Source: Ectothiorhodospiraceae bacterium (GTDB lineage: Bacteria; Pseudomonadota; Gammaproteobacteria; Nitrococcales; Aquisalimonadaceae). From it: 32,594 nucleotides of DNA. The notes under the pieces are model-generated. The model was not told the origin of the DNA and did not search any database. It was given only the letters and a program-made list of their open reading frames with translations. This document shows, piece by piece, positions 17,792 to 29,008 of the stretch (positions within the stretch are counted from its first letter, which is position 1; each line of letters starts with the position of its first letter). Position numbers and translations under genes: made by a program. Location of the stretch: NCBI GenBank assembly GCA_007125985.1, contig SLCE01000090.1, positions 1 through 32,594 on the forward strand, given 5' to 3'.

Positions 17792-18919
17792 ATGAGCAGG
17801 CACCATCCGGCACAGGAACCGTCCCCTGGTCTATCCCGTGAGGGAGCCGTACTGGCCTGCCGTGGCAACTGGACCGCGTCCCAGCTTAACCGCCTGGAAC
17901 GCCTGCTGCACGAGTTGCAGGCCGAGCATGGCGCCCGCTGGCAGCTTGATACCAGTGACATTAGCCGCATGGACACCGCCGGAGCGTTGATGTTGCACCG
18001 GCTGCGGGAACGCCTGGAACAGGCCGGCGTGGAACTGGATCTATCCGGTCTGTCCCAGCGCCATCGGGATCTACTCGACCTGGTCCATGAGACAGAGTCC
18101 CTGCCGCCGCCCAGGCCCCGTTTCCAGGGCCCCCTGGAAGGGCTGGGGCGAAGCGCCACTGAAATCGGCCGTGAGGCCGTTGATTTTCTGGCCTTCATGG
18201 GCCAGTTCGCGCTGGATTCCCTACCCCGGCTCCTGCGTCCGCATCGTTTGCGATGGAAACAGATCGTCGCCGAGATCGAGATCGCTGGCGTCCGCGCCAT
18301 TCCCATTCTCGGCCTGCTGGTCTTCCTCACCGGCGTTGTGATTGCCTATCAGGGCGGCGCGCCGCTGGAACAATACGGCGCCAACATCTTCCTGGTGGAT
18401 CTGCTGGTCATCACCATGCTGCGGGAAATGGCCCCGCTGATGACCGCCATCATTGTGGCAGGCCGCACTGGCTCCGCCTATGCGGCTCAGATCGGGACCA
18501 TGCGCATAACCGAGGAGATCGACGCGCTTCGTGTCACGGGTATCACCCCCTTTGAAATCCTTGCGCTCCCCAAGGTACTGGCTCTAGTGCTGGCCATGCC
18601 TCTGCTCACCCTGTTTGCCGACGTGGTGGGCGTATTCGGCGGCATGGTGGTGGCCAACGCCATGTTTGACGTCAGTTTTGCGGAGTTCATCCGCAGAATC
18701 CCGGATGCCATGGCGCCGAGTTCCTTCTGGGTGGGCATCATCAAGGCGCCCGTCTTTGCAGTGATCATCGCGTCTGTGGGCTGCTACCACGGCTTCGCGG
18801 TCCGCGGCAGCACGGAAAGCGTGGGCCGCGCCACGACGCGCGCCGTGGTGCACGGTATCTTCCTGGTCATCGTGGTGGATGCCCTGTTCTCAGTCATCTT
18901 CAACCAGCTGGGGCTGTAG
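17792..18919 (+). CDS. MlaE-family ABC permease with N-terminal STAS (MlaB-like) domain
   Basis: N-terminal STAS-like QLDTSDISRMDTAGALMLHRLRERLEQAGVELDLSGL. MlaE core LREMAPLMTAIIVAGRTGSAYAAQIGTMRITEEIDALRVTGI. Confidence 0.93.
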   Translation: MSRHHPAQEPSPGLSREGAVLACRGNWTASQLNRLERLLHELQAEHGARWQLDTSDISRMDTAGALMLHRLRERLEQAGVELDLSGLSQRHRDLLDLVHETESLPPPRPRFQGPLEGLGRSATEIGREAVDFLAFMGQFALDSLPRLLRPHRLRWKQIVAEIEIAGVRAIPILGLLVFLTGVVIAYQGGAPLEQYGANIFLVDLLVITMLREMAPLMTAIIVAGRTGSAYAAQIGTMRITEEIDALRVTGITPFEILALPKVLALVLAMPLLTLFADVVGVFGGMVVANAMFDVSFAEFIRRIPDAMAPSSFWVGIIKAPVFAVIIASVGCYHGFAVRGSTESVGRATTRAVVHGIFLVIVVDALFSVIFNQLGL

Positions 18920-18921
18920 CC

Positions 18922-19686
18922 ATGGCCGCCGAGAATCTGGTGGATGTGCAGGATCTGGAAACGCGCCTGGGCGGAAACCTGATCCATGAGCATTTGAACC
19001 TGAACGTGGAGCGCGGTGAAATTCTGGCGATCGTCGGCGGCAGCGGCAGCGGCAAGACCGTGCTTCTGCGTCACATGATTCTGCTCACGCGCCCCACGGG
19101 CGGCACGGTCCGCCTGTTCGGGGAGGATTCCCGCCATACCTCGCCCCCCCTGCTCCGAGACCTGCGTCGCCGTGTGGGGGTGATGTTTCAGCACGGCGCC
19201 CTGTTCACTGGCATGACAGTCCTCGAGAACGTCTGCTTTCCCATCGCAGAGCACAGTCACATGAAACGCGGCCAGCGGGAGGAGCTGGGTATGCTCAAAA
19301 TCCGCCTGGCCGGTCTGCCGCCGGAAGCCGCCGGCAAACTCCCCAACGAGCTCAGCGGGGGCATGGTGAAGCGGGCCGCACTGGCCCGCTCCCTGGCCAT
19401 GGATCCTGAACTGCTGTTTCTGGATGAACCCACCGCCGGACTGGACCCGGTGAGTGCCGGCGCATTCGACGAACGCATCATGGAACTGCGGGAATTACTG
19501 GGGCTGACTGTGGTCATGATCACGCACGATCTGGATACCTTGTGGACCGCCACCGACCGCGTGGCATTTCTCGCCGAGCGCAAGGTGGTGGCCGAAGCCC
19601 CGATTGCGGAACTGGTGGACACCCCGCATCCTGAGATCAGTGGTTATTTCACCGGCACCCGCGGCAGGACGAGGAGATCGCACTGA
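18922..19686 (+). CDS. MlaF-like ABC transporter ATP-binding protein
   Basis: Walker A GGSGSGKT, signature LSGGMVKRAALARSLA, Walker B LLFLDEPTAGLDPVSAGAFD. Confidence 0.93.
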   Translation: MAAENLVDVQDLETRLGGNLIHEHLNLNVERGEILAIVGGSGSGKTVLLRHMILLTRPTGGTVRLFGEDSRHTSPPLLRDLRRRVGVMFQHGALFTGMTVLENVCFPIAEHSHMKRGQREELGMLKIRLAGLPPEAAGKLPNELSGGMVKRAALARSLAMDPELLFLDEPTAGLDPVSAGAFDERIMELRELLGLTVVMITHDLDTLWTATDRVAFLAERKVVAEAPIAELVDTPHPEISGYFTGTRGRTRRSH

Positions 19687-20633
19687 TGGAAACCCGCGTC
19701 GGATACATCGCAGTCGGGCTGTTTGTGCTATTACTCGGCACCGGCCTCATCGGTGCCGGCCTTTGGTTCAGCGCCGACCTCAGCACGCGTGACTACACCC
19801 GCTACACAATCTATTCGGAGGAATCGGTCAGCGGCCTCACGGGAAATGCGGAAATCAAGTTTCATGGCGTCAACGTGGGACGGGTGCACAGTATCCATCT
19901 GCTGCCCGACGAACCCGGCCGGGTACGCATCGAGATCAACGTGGACCGTGAAACACCGGTCCGGGCGGACACCACGGCCCAACTCGCCACCCAGGGACTG
20001 ACCGGCTTTGCCCACATCGAACTGCGCGGCGGCTCTGCAGATGCCGGCGCGCCCGACACCCCTGAGGGCGAAGCGTATCCGGTCCTGGAAATGCGGCCAT
20101 CGCTGGTTAACCGCCTGGAGGCCGGTCTCGCCCGCGGGGTGGAGACGCTGGACGAACTCTCCGGTCAGGTGGCGCGACTACTGGCTGATGAAAACCTGGA
20201 TGCCATTACCGCCACGCTGGTGAATCTGGAGGAACTAAGCCAGCGTCTGGTGGATAACGGTGCCCGCCTGGAGCGGATCCTGGAATCCAGCGAGACCATC
20301 ATGGACCAGACCGCCGTGGCCAGCGAACAGCTGGTCCCGCTGTTCGAGCAGATCGAGACCGCCCTGTCCGGCGTGGACAGCATGAGCCGTTCCCTGGAAG
20401 ACGCGGCGCGTCGCGCCGGACAGGCCAGCGATGAGGTCGCCGACGTGGGCCGCGAAAGCGCCCGCAGTCTGCATCAGTTCAGCAGCAGCACCTTGCCCCA
20501 GCTCACCGAACTCATGATCGAACTGCAGGATGTGGCAGCCGGAATCAATCGCCTCACCGATGACATCAGCGAACAGCCCAACCGCCTGATTTTCGGTCGC
20601 CCGCAACGCCCATCCGGCCCCGGAGAAGAGTGA
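19686..20633 (+). CDS. MlaD family (MCE domain) protein
   Basis: METRVGYIAVGLFVLLLGTGLIGAGLWFS, VSGLTGNAEIKFHGVNVGRV, TQGLTGFAHIELRGG. TGATG overlap with the ATPase gene. Confidence 0.93.
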   Translation: METRVGYIAVGLFVLLLGTGLIGAGLWFSADLSTRDYTRYTIYSEESVSGLTGNAEIKFHGVNVGRVHSIHLLPDEPGRVRIEINVDRETPVRADTTAQLATQGLTGFAHIELRGGSADAGAPDTPEGEAYPVLEMRPSLVNRLEAGLARGVETLDELSGQVARLLADENLDAITATLVNLEELSQRLVDNGARLERILESSETIMDQTAVASEQLVPLFEQIETALSGVDSMSRSLEDAARRAGQASDEVADVGRESARSLHQFSSSTLPQLTELMIELQDVAAGINRLTDDISEQPNRLIFGRPQRPSGPGEE

Positions 20634-20635
20634 AC

Positions 20636-21244
20636 ATGCGCCCTTACACGACGGTACTGCTCCTGGCTCTGGTTCTGCTGACCAGCGGCTGTATGTCCCT
20701 GACCGGCAGCCAGCAGACGCACCCCCAGACCTGGCAGTTGCTCGCCCCGGAAATCAGCGGCTTCCGCGACGAGCCGCGGGCCGCATCCATACTGGTGAGC
20801 CGCGTTAAGGCCATGCCGGGTTACGATACCGCGGCACTTGCATACCGGGAGAGCGACCACGAGATCCGCTATTACGCACGCAACAGCTGGTCCGACCGGC
20901 CCGCGAGACAGCTGCAACCGGTGCTGGTGGAGCACCTGGAAAACCGGGGTCTGTTCCAGACGGTACTGGCCGGCCCCGCTTCCCTGGCCACCGATTACCG
21001 CCTGGAAACAGAGCTGCTCTACCTGGAGCTGGATTTTCGGCAGGAGCCGGGCCAGGCGCGCATGGCCATGCGCGTGCGGCTCATCGACCAGGAGGACCAA
21101 GACCTGCTCATGAGCAAAACCCTGCGCAGCCGGGCGGAGATGGGCGCAACCCACCCCGAAGCCGGCGTTGCCGCGGCCAATCAGGCATTGGCGAAACTGC
21201 TGGAGACACTGGAGCGGGAACTGGCGGCAGCCCTGGAGGAATAG
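20636..21244 (+). CDS. ABC-type transport auxiliary lipoprotein (PqiC/YmbA-like)
   Basis: Lipobox LLTSGC, then YDTAALAYRESDHEIRYYARNSWSDRPARQLQPVLVEHLENRGLFQTVL. Confidence 0.87.
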   Translation: MRPYTTVLLLALVLLTSGCMSLTGSQQTHPQTWQLLAPEISGFRDEPRAASILVSRVKAMPGYDTAALAYRESDHEIRYYARNSWSDRPARQLQPVLVEHLENRGLFQTVLAGPASLATDYRLETELLYLELDFRQEPGQARMAMRVRLIDQEDQDLLMSKTLRSRAEMGATHPEAGVAAANQALAKLLETLERELAAALEE

Positions 21245-21260
21245 CCCGCCAATCCGATCA

Positions 21261-23096
21261 TCAGCGGCGATACGCCGCCAGCACATCGAGGAAGGCCGCA
21301 CCGTAGCGTTCCAATTTGGCCTCACCCACCCCGCCGATGCCGGCCAGTTCCTCAAGGCTGGCCGGGCGCTTCTCCATCAGCTCCATCAGTGTGGCATCGT
21401 GGAAAATCATGTACGGCCGCACGCCCTGCGCATCGGCCAACTGGCGCCGGCATGCACGCAGCGCATCCCATAGCTGCTGGTCAACCTCCGCCACGAAATG
21501 CTCACTGCTGGAACCCCGCGAGCGCTTGCGTGCGGCGGTATCCCGCCGCAGCTCCAAGCCCTGCTCGCCCCGCAGCAAGGGGCGGCAACGGTCAGTGAGA
21601 GAGAGCGTGCTGTAGCCTTCGGAGTCCACCGCCAGGTACCCCAGAGCCAGCAACTGCCTGAACAGGGTCCGCCAGCCCTTGGCATCTAGCTCCGTGCCGA
21701 TCCCGAAGGTGGATAACCGGTCATGCCCCAGAGAGCGGATACGCTCGGTTTCCTTCCCCAGCAGCACATCCACCAGGTGGGCAACACCGAAGCGCTGACC
21801 TGTGCGATACACGCAGGACAAGGCCTTGCGGGCGGGTTCCGTGGCCTCCCAGGTCGGCGGCGGGTTCAGACAGTTGTCACAGTTTCCGCAAGGCTCCGCC
21901 AATTCCTCGCCAAAGTACCCCAGCAAATGCTGTCGCCGACACCCGATCAGTTCGCAATAGGCGAGCATGGCCTCAAGCTTCTGCCGCTCGACCCGCTTCT
22001 GCTGCGCCGCCGCTGCCGATTCCTCCAGCAACTGCCGCAGCATCACCACATCCTGATGACCGTAAACCATCCAGGCATGCGCCCGCAGGCCGTCACGCCC
22101 GGCGCGACCCGTTTCCTGGTAGTAGGCCTCGAGACTGCGCGGCAGATCCAGGTGGGCAACAAAGCGCACATCCGGTTTATCGATACCCATACCGAAGGCG
22201 ATGGTCGCGACCATGATCACCCCGTCCTCGCTGACGAAGCGTTGCTGGTGCGTGCGCCGCTGCTGCGCCGACAGCCCGGCATGATAAGGCAAGGCGTTCC
22301 AGCCCTGCGCCTGCAGCCACGCGGCTGTCTCGTCCACACGTCGCCGGGACAGGCAGTAGACGATCCCCGCATCGCCGCGGTGCTCACGCTGCAGGAAACG
22401 CAGCAACTGCTGCCGGGCGTTGTTTTTCGGCGCCACCTCGTAGCGAATATTGGGTCGGTCGAAGCTGCTGATGAAGCGGCGCGCCTGCTGCAGCCCAAGC
22501 CGTTCCGCGATCTCCTCCCGCGTGCGCTCATCCGCGGTGGCCGTGAGCGCGATCCGGGGCACTGCGGGAAACCGTTCATGCAACTGCGACAACTGCAGAT
22601 ATTCCGGCCGAAAATCATGGCCCCACTGGGAGACACAATGGGCTTCATCGATGGCGAACAGGGACAGCACGCACTGATCCAGCAGCGTAAGGGTACGGGG
22701 GTGAAGCAATCGCTCCGGGGCCACGTAGAGCAAGTCCAGCGTTCCTGCCTGCAACTGGGCTTCCACGGCCCGAACCTCATCCAGGCTGAGGCTGGAATTC
22801 AGGCAGGCGGCGCGAACACCGGCCTGCACCAGCGCTTCCACCTGATCATGCATCAGCGCGATCAGTGGCGAGACCACCACGGCGGTGCCTGGCATCACCA
22901 GCGCTGGCACCTGATAGCACAGCGACTTGCCGCCGCCCGTAGGCATGAGCACCAGCGCATCGCCACCCTGCACCACGTGCTCGATCACGTCTCCCTGCAG
23001 GGGGCGGAAGCTATCGTAACCGAACACACTGCGCAGAGCCTGCTTGGGGTCGCCAACAAGGGGCTGTCCGGGCTCGGGAAATCGTTGGTTTTCCAT
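21261..23096 (-). CDS. recQ: ATP-dependent DNA helicase RecQ
   Basis: [75 protein letters not shown], Zn motif and C-terminal HRDC. Confidence 0.96.
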   Translation of the reverse strand: MENQRFPEPGQPLVGDPKQALRSVFGYDSFRPLQGDVIEHVVQGGDALVLMPTGGGKSLCYQVPALVMPGTAVVVSPLIALMHDQVEALVQAGVRAACLNSSLSLDEVRAVEAQLQAGTLDLLYVAPERLLHPRTLTLLDQCVLSLFAIDEAHCVSQWGHDFRPEYLQLSQLHERFPAVPRIALTATADERTREEIAERLGLQQARRFISSFDRPNIRYEVAPKNNARQQLLRFLQREHRGDAGIVYCLSRRRVDETAAWLQAQGWNALPYHAGLSAQQRRTHQQRFVSEDGVIMVATIAFGMGIDKPDVRFVAHLDLPRSLEAYYQETGRAGRDGLRAHAWMVYGHQDVVMLRQLLEESAAAAQQKRVERQKLEAMLAYCELIGCRRQHLLGYFGEELAEPCGNCDNCLNPPPTWEATEPARKALSCVYRTGQRFGVAHLVDVLLGKETERIRSLGHDRLSTFGIGTELDAKGWRTLFRQLLALGYLAVDSEGYSTLSLTDRCRPLLRGEQGLELRRDTAARKRSRGSSSEHFVAEVDQQLWDALRACRRQLADAQGVRPYMIFHDATLMELMEKRPASLEELAGIGGVGEAKLERYGAAFLDVLAAYRR

Positions 23097-23156
23097 GAAA
23101 TCTCTGGCTATTGAGGAACGCGCATCGCGTTGCTGTGGGCGATGACGTTACTGAGC

Positions 23157-25223
<2,067 letters not shown>

Positions 25224-25299
25224 TCATGGAAGCGCACAATCTAGCACGACCCGGCATAGGCATGGCTTTACCGGGCGAAAGATTAGTAAACTCCCGGCC

Positions 25300-27216
25300 A
25301 TGCTGAACTTCGTGAACCTTTCCCTGCGCCGGGGCAGCAATCTGCTGTTCTCAGAGGCCAACCTCACCATCCATGCCGGCGAGCGCGTGGGCATCGTTGG
25401 CGCCAACGGCACCGGCAAGTCGAGCCTGTTCGGGCTCATCCGCGGCAGCCTCCACGCCGATGCCGGCGAGTGCCAACTGCCGCCCGGGCTGGTGATCGCC
25501 CATGTTGCCCAGGAGACGCCGGCCGACGAACGACCGGCGCTTGAGTACGTGATGGACGGGGACGCGGAACTGCGCCGGGTGCAGGCCGCGCTCGCGCGGG
25601 CGGAGCAGGCCGCCGATGGAACGCGCATTGCCACCCTGCATGAACAGATGCAGACCATCGGCGCCTATGATGCCCATGCCCGCGCGGCACGGCTGATGCA
25701 TGGCCTCGGGTTCACGCCGGGCCAGGAACAGGTGCCGGTGGCCAGCCTCTCCGGCGGTTGGCGCATGCGGCTGAACCTGGCCCAGGCCCTGATGTGCCGA
25801 TCCGACCTGCTGCTCCTGGACGAGCCCACCAACCATCTGGATCTGGACGCGGTCCTGTGGCTGCAGGACTGGCTTTGCAACTATGCCGGCACCCTGCTCC
25901 TGATCTCCCACGACCGGGAGTTCCTGGACGCCGTGGTGAAACGCATCATCCATGTGGATCAGGGTCGGCTCCAATCCTATACCGGCCATTACACGGATTT
26001 TGAGCGTCAGCGCGCCGCCCGGCTGGAGCAGCAGCAGGCGCAGCACGAACGCCAGCTGGAGGAACGCGCCCGCCTGCAGCAGTTCATTGACCGTTTTCGC
26101 GCCAAGGCTACCAAGGCACGCCAGGCACAGAGCCGTATCAAAGCGTTGGAACGCATGGAGTTCACCCAGGCGGTGCGCCAAACCCAGGCATTCCAGTTCA
26201 GCTTTATGGAGCCGCGAAAGCTGCCGAATCCGCTGCTGCAACTGGAAGACGCGGCCGTGGGTTACGGGGAAACCGCGGTGCTGGCCGGCGTGAACCTGCA
26301 GCTCTCGCCGGGCGATCGCATCGGTTTGCTGGGGCCCAACGGGGCGGGCAAATCCACACTGATTCGCGGGATTGCCGGGTATCAGCCGCTGCTCTCCGGA
26401 AAGCGCCAGACCGCGCAGGATCTCACCGTCGGCTATTTCGCGCAGCACCAGCTGGAGCAGTTGGATCCGGCCGCCTCGCCGCTGCTGCACCTGCAGCGCC
26501 TGGACCCGCGCGCCACCGAGCAGAGCCTGCGGGACTTCCTGGGCAGCTTCGGCTTTCCCGGTGACAGCGCCCTGGCGGACGTCGCCCCGTTGTCCGGCGG
26601 CGAGAAGGCGCGGCTGGCACTGGCCCTGCTGGTCTATCAGCGCCCTAACCTGTTGCTGCTGGATGAGCCCACCAACCACCTGGACCTGGACATGCGCCAG
26701 GCTTTGGCCATGGCCTTGCAATCCTTCTCCGGCGCTCTGGTCGTGATCGCCCATGACCGTCATCTGCTGCGGATGACCACGGATCAGCTATTCCTGGTGG
26801 CGGATCACCGCGTATCGGAATTTGACGGCGACCTGGACGACTACGCACGCTGGCTGGCCTCCCGGCGCCAGGAGGCTGACACGGGTTCCGGCGATGATGA
26901 CGACGGTTCGCGCACGACAGCTGCGGACCGAAAGGAGCAGCGGCGCCGGGATGCGGATCGGCGCAAGGCGCTGCAACCGCTGCGCCGTCGCGTAGAAAAG
27001 CTGGAAAAGGAACTCGGCAAACTTGAGGCGCGCCGGGCAGGCCTGGAAAGCGACCTCGCTGCGCCGGAACTGTATGACGCCGGGAACAAGGCGCAAATGC
27101 AAACGCTGCTGCAGGAGCAGGCCGCGCTGATGCAGCGCCTTGAACAGGTGGAGAATGACTGGATGCAGGCTGCTGCGGAGCTTGAAGCCGCCGAAGCGGA
27201 ACCCAACACCGGCTAG
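25300..27216 (+). CDS. ABC-F family ATPase, YheS-like
   Basis: Two ABC domains (GANGTGKSS, GPNGAGKST; LSGGWRMRLNLAQALMCRSDLLLLDEPTNHLDLDAVLWLQDWL; LSGGEKARLALALLVYQRPNLLLLDEPTNHLDLDMRQALAMAL), charged linker and C-terminal coiled coil. Confidence 0.92.
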   Translation: MLNFVNLSLRRGSNLLFSEANLTIHAGERVGIVGANGTGKSSLFGLIRGSLHADAGECQLPPGLVIAHVAQETPADERPALEYVMDGDAELRRVQAALARAEQAADGTRIATLHEQMQTIGAYDAHARAARLMHGLGFTPGQEQVPVASLSGGWRMRLNLAQALMCRSDLLLLDEPTNHLDLDAVLWLQDWLCNYAGTLLLISHDREFLDAVVKRIIHVDQGRLQSYTGHYTDFERQRAARLEQQQAQHERQLEERARLQQFIDRFRAKATKARQAQSRIKALERMEFTQAVRQTQAFQFSFMEPRKLPNPLLQLEDAAVGYGETAVLAGVNLQLSPGDRIGLLGPNGAGKSTLIRGIAGYQPLLSGKRQTAQDLTVGYFAQHQLEQLDPAASPLLHLQRLDPRATEQSLRDFLGSFGFPGDSALADVAPLSGGEKARLALALLVYQRPNLLLLDEPTNHLDLDMRQALAMALQSFSGALVVIAHDRHLLRMTTDQLFLVADHRVSEFDGDLDDYARWLASRRQEADTGSGDDDDGSRTTAADRKEQRRRDADRRKALQPLRRRVEKLEKELGKLEARRAGLESDLAAPELYDAGNKAQMQTLLQEQAALMQRLEQVENDWMQAAAELEAAEAEPNTG

Positions 27217-27226
27217 GGGTCGGGTA

Positions 27227-28552
27227 TCAGCCCAGCGCGGCCAACTGCATTCCCGCCTGCTCCATCATGATACGCCGCGGATCGAAACCCGCTTCACCGG
27301 GGCTGATCACGCGGCGAATGGTCCATGCCGCGATTTTGCCCTCATTCGACACGGCGGACAGATCCACCATTTTGGGCTTTTCGCGCATGCGCCCGTCCGC
27401 ATTCTTCACCAACAACACGCGCGGCAGCAGGCGGGTGTTCTCGTCGGCATCCATCACCAGCCCAATGGCCCGATTGCCGAGTTGCACCAGGCTGCCCACC
27501 GGATAAATCCCCACACAGCGGATGAAAGCTTCCACCAACGTGCGGCCGAACGCGTTATCGGCATGGTCATACATCATGCGCAGCGCCTTGTCCGTGGGCA
27601 TGGCCCGGTGATACACACGGTCGCTGGTCATGGCATCGTAGACGTCAGCAATGGCCACCGCGAGCACGGGCAGTTCCAGTTCATCGCCGAGCAGTCCGCG
27701 GGAATAACCAGCACCATCAATGCGCTCATGGTGACTGCGGATGATCGACAAGGCCACCTCGGGCAGCTTTCCGGTGCGCTGCATTAGCTGGTAACCATCC
27801 TCTGCGTGCCGCTTCATCACACTGAATTCGTCGCGTGTCAGGGCTCCGGGCTTGTTGAGGATTTCCAGCGGCGTCTGTGTCTTGCCGATATCATGCAGCA
27901 ATGCTCCCAGACCGATGGTTTGCAGATCCTCGCCGGTGTAGCCGAGGTAACGGCAAAACGCCAGTGTCAGCACACAGACATTCAGACAGTGCAGCGAAGT
28001 GTACTCATCCTTGCGCTTCAGCTGGGTCAGCCACACGGCGGCATTGGCATCGGTGGAAATCACGTCCACCAACTGCCGCACAACCGCCTTGGCTTCCTCG
28101 GTATCCAGGCTGTGGCCCAGGCGGGCGTCGTGGAATACCTGCCGCAGATAGACGCGACTGGTCTCCCGTGCCTTGCCGGCCTGCCTGGTGGTCTTGCGGA
28201 AACTCTTCAGGTCGGTGGACCGCGGCAACGGCACCGATGGCGGCCGATAGATCACCGGGCTGCCGGCTTGCGGCTTCGTGCGCCGGCGCCTGGGAATGGT
28301 GCCGGATCGGGCATCCACAGGCACCCGTGACTGCTGGATATCCACATAGACGAACTGGCAGTAGGCGCGCAGCTGTGCCAGCTCTTCCTCCGAGCTGATC
28401 ACGAACCCCTGAAACAGGAAAGGCGTCTCGATCCAGGGACGATCGAGTTCGGCCACGTACATACCGAGTTTCAGGACGGCAACATCCAGTCGCTGCTGCA
28501 CGGAATTCCCACCACTGGCCAGTGCATACTTTTCATGCCCGAGGAGGGCCAC
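27227..28552 (-). CDS. DUF3391 + HD-GYP-type c-di-GMP phosphodiesterase (GYS variant)
   Basis: N-terminal LGMYVAELDRPWIETPFLFQGFVISSEEEL. HDIGKTQTPLEILNKPGALTRDEF and HHERIDGAGYSRGL. Confidence 0.9.
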   Translation of the reverse strand: MALLGHEKYALASGGNSVQQRLDVAVLKLGMYVAELDRPWIETPFLFQGFVISSEEELAQLRAYCQFVYVDIQQSRVPVDARSGTIPRRRRTKPQAGSPVIYRPPSVPLPRSTDLKSFRKTTRQAGKARETSRVYLRQVFHDARLGHSLDTEEAKAVVRQLVDVISTDANAAVWLTQLKRKDEYTSLHCLNVCVLTLAFCRYLGYTGEDLQTIGLGALLHDIGKTQTPLEILNKPGALTRDEFSVMKRHAEDGYQLMQRTGKLPEVALSIIRSHHERIDGAGYSRGLLGDELELPVLAVAIADVYDAMTSDRVYHRAMPTDKALRMMYDHADNAFGRTLVEAFIRCVGIYPVGSLVQLGNRAIGLVMDADENTRLLPRVLLVKNADGRMREKPKMVDLSAVSNEGKIAAWTIRRVISPGEAGFDPRRIMMEQAGMQLAALG

Positions 28553-28670
28553 GGGCTTTATAATGCCTTGTAAGTGATTATACCATAGCGGTACTTCTAC
28601 GGTAGAGCCGCCAGGCGGCGATCACGCCTCTGGCAACGGGTGCACCACCCGCCGCTTTTCCCTAGACTAG

Positions 28671-28933
28671 GGAAACACTGATCTATTCGCATGGTGCTCT
28701 GCGGAGCCATTCGCGTGCGCTGACCAGGCGGCGTTTGCAGGCAATGGCCGTCGCCCTTGTCAAGAACGCCAACGCCGCTCAGCGTGCGCGAAGGGCCCGC
28801 CCTGCGGGGCTTAGCAGCGTGTCCGGTTGCCGCGTTGCGGCTCTTGCCAAGGGCTTGCCATTGCCGGCGAGCCGCGCCTCGCCCCCGAACACGCTGCAAA
28901 GCCAGAGCACCATGGGAATAGATCAGTGTATCC
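28671..28933. mobile_element. MITE-like foldback element, 263 bp, 31 bp TIRs, flanking CTAG duplication
   Basis: Left GGAAACACTGATCTATTCGCATGGTGCTCTG (28671-28701); reverse complement of 28903-28933 is GGATACACTGATCTATTCCCATGGTGCTCTG (29/31 identical). CTAG at 28667-28670 and 28934-28937. No transposase inside. Confidence 0.8.
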
Positions 28934-29008
28934 CTAGAGCCACGCCAGCGCAGCGCGTGCGTGGTCTCGTCGAATTTCACACTCAGTCACCCATTGGTAC
29001 AGATCAAC

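Noticed and set aside
21264-21278. GCGGCG-ATA-CGCCGC hairpin at the recQ 3' end
   Set aside because: Lies in the last codons and stop of recQ (AYRR*) and has no T-run; likely coincidental in GC-rich sequence.
21723-23114. 463 aa plus-strand ORF antisense to recQ
   Set aside because: RecQ motifs are unambiguous on the minus strand; this is an antisense artefact of GC-rich codon usage.
25351-26763. 470 aa minus-strand ORF antisense to the YheS-like ABC-F gene
   Set aside because: Gln/Leu/Gly-rich mirror translation of conserved ABC motifs; no independent coding signal.
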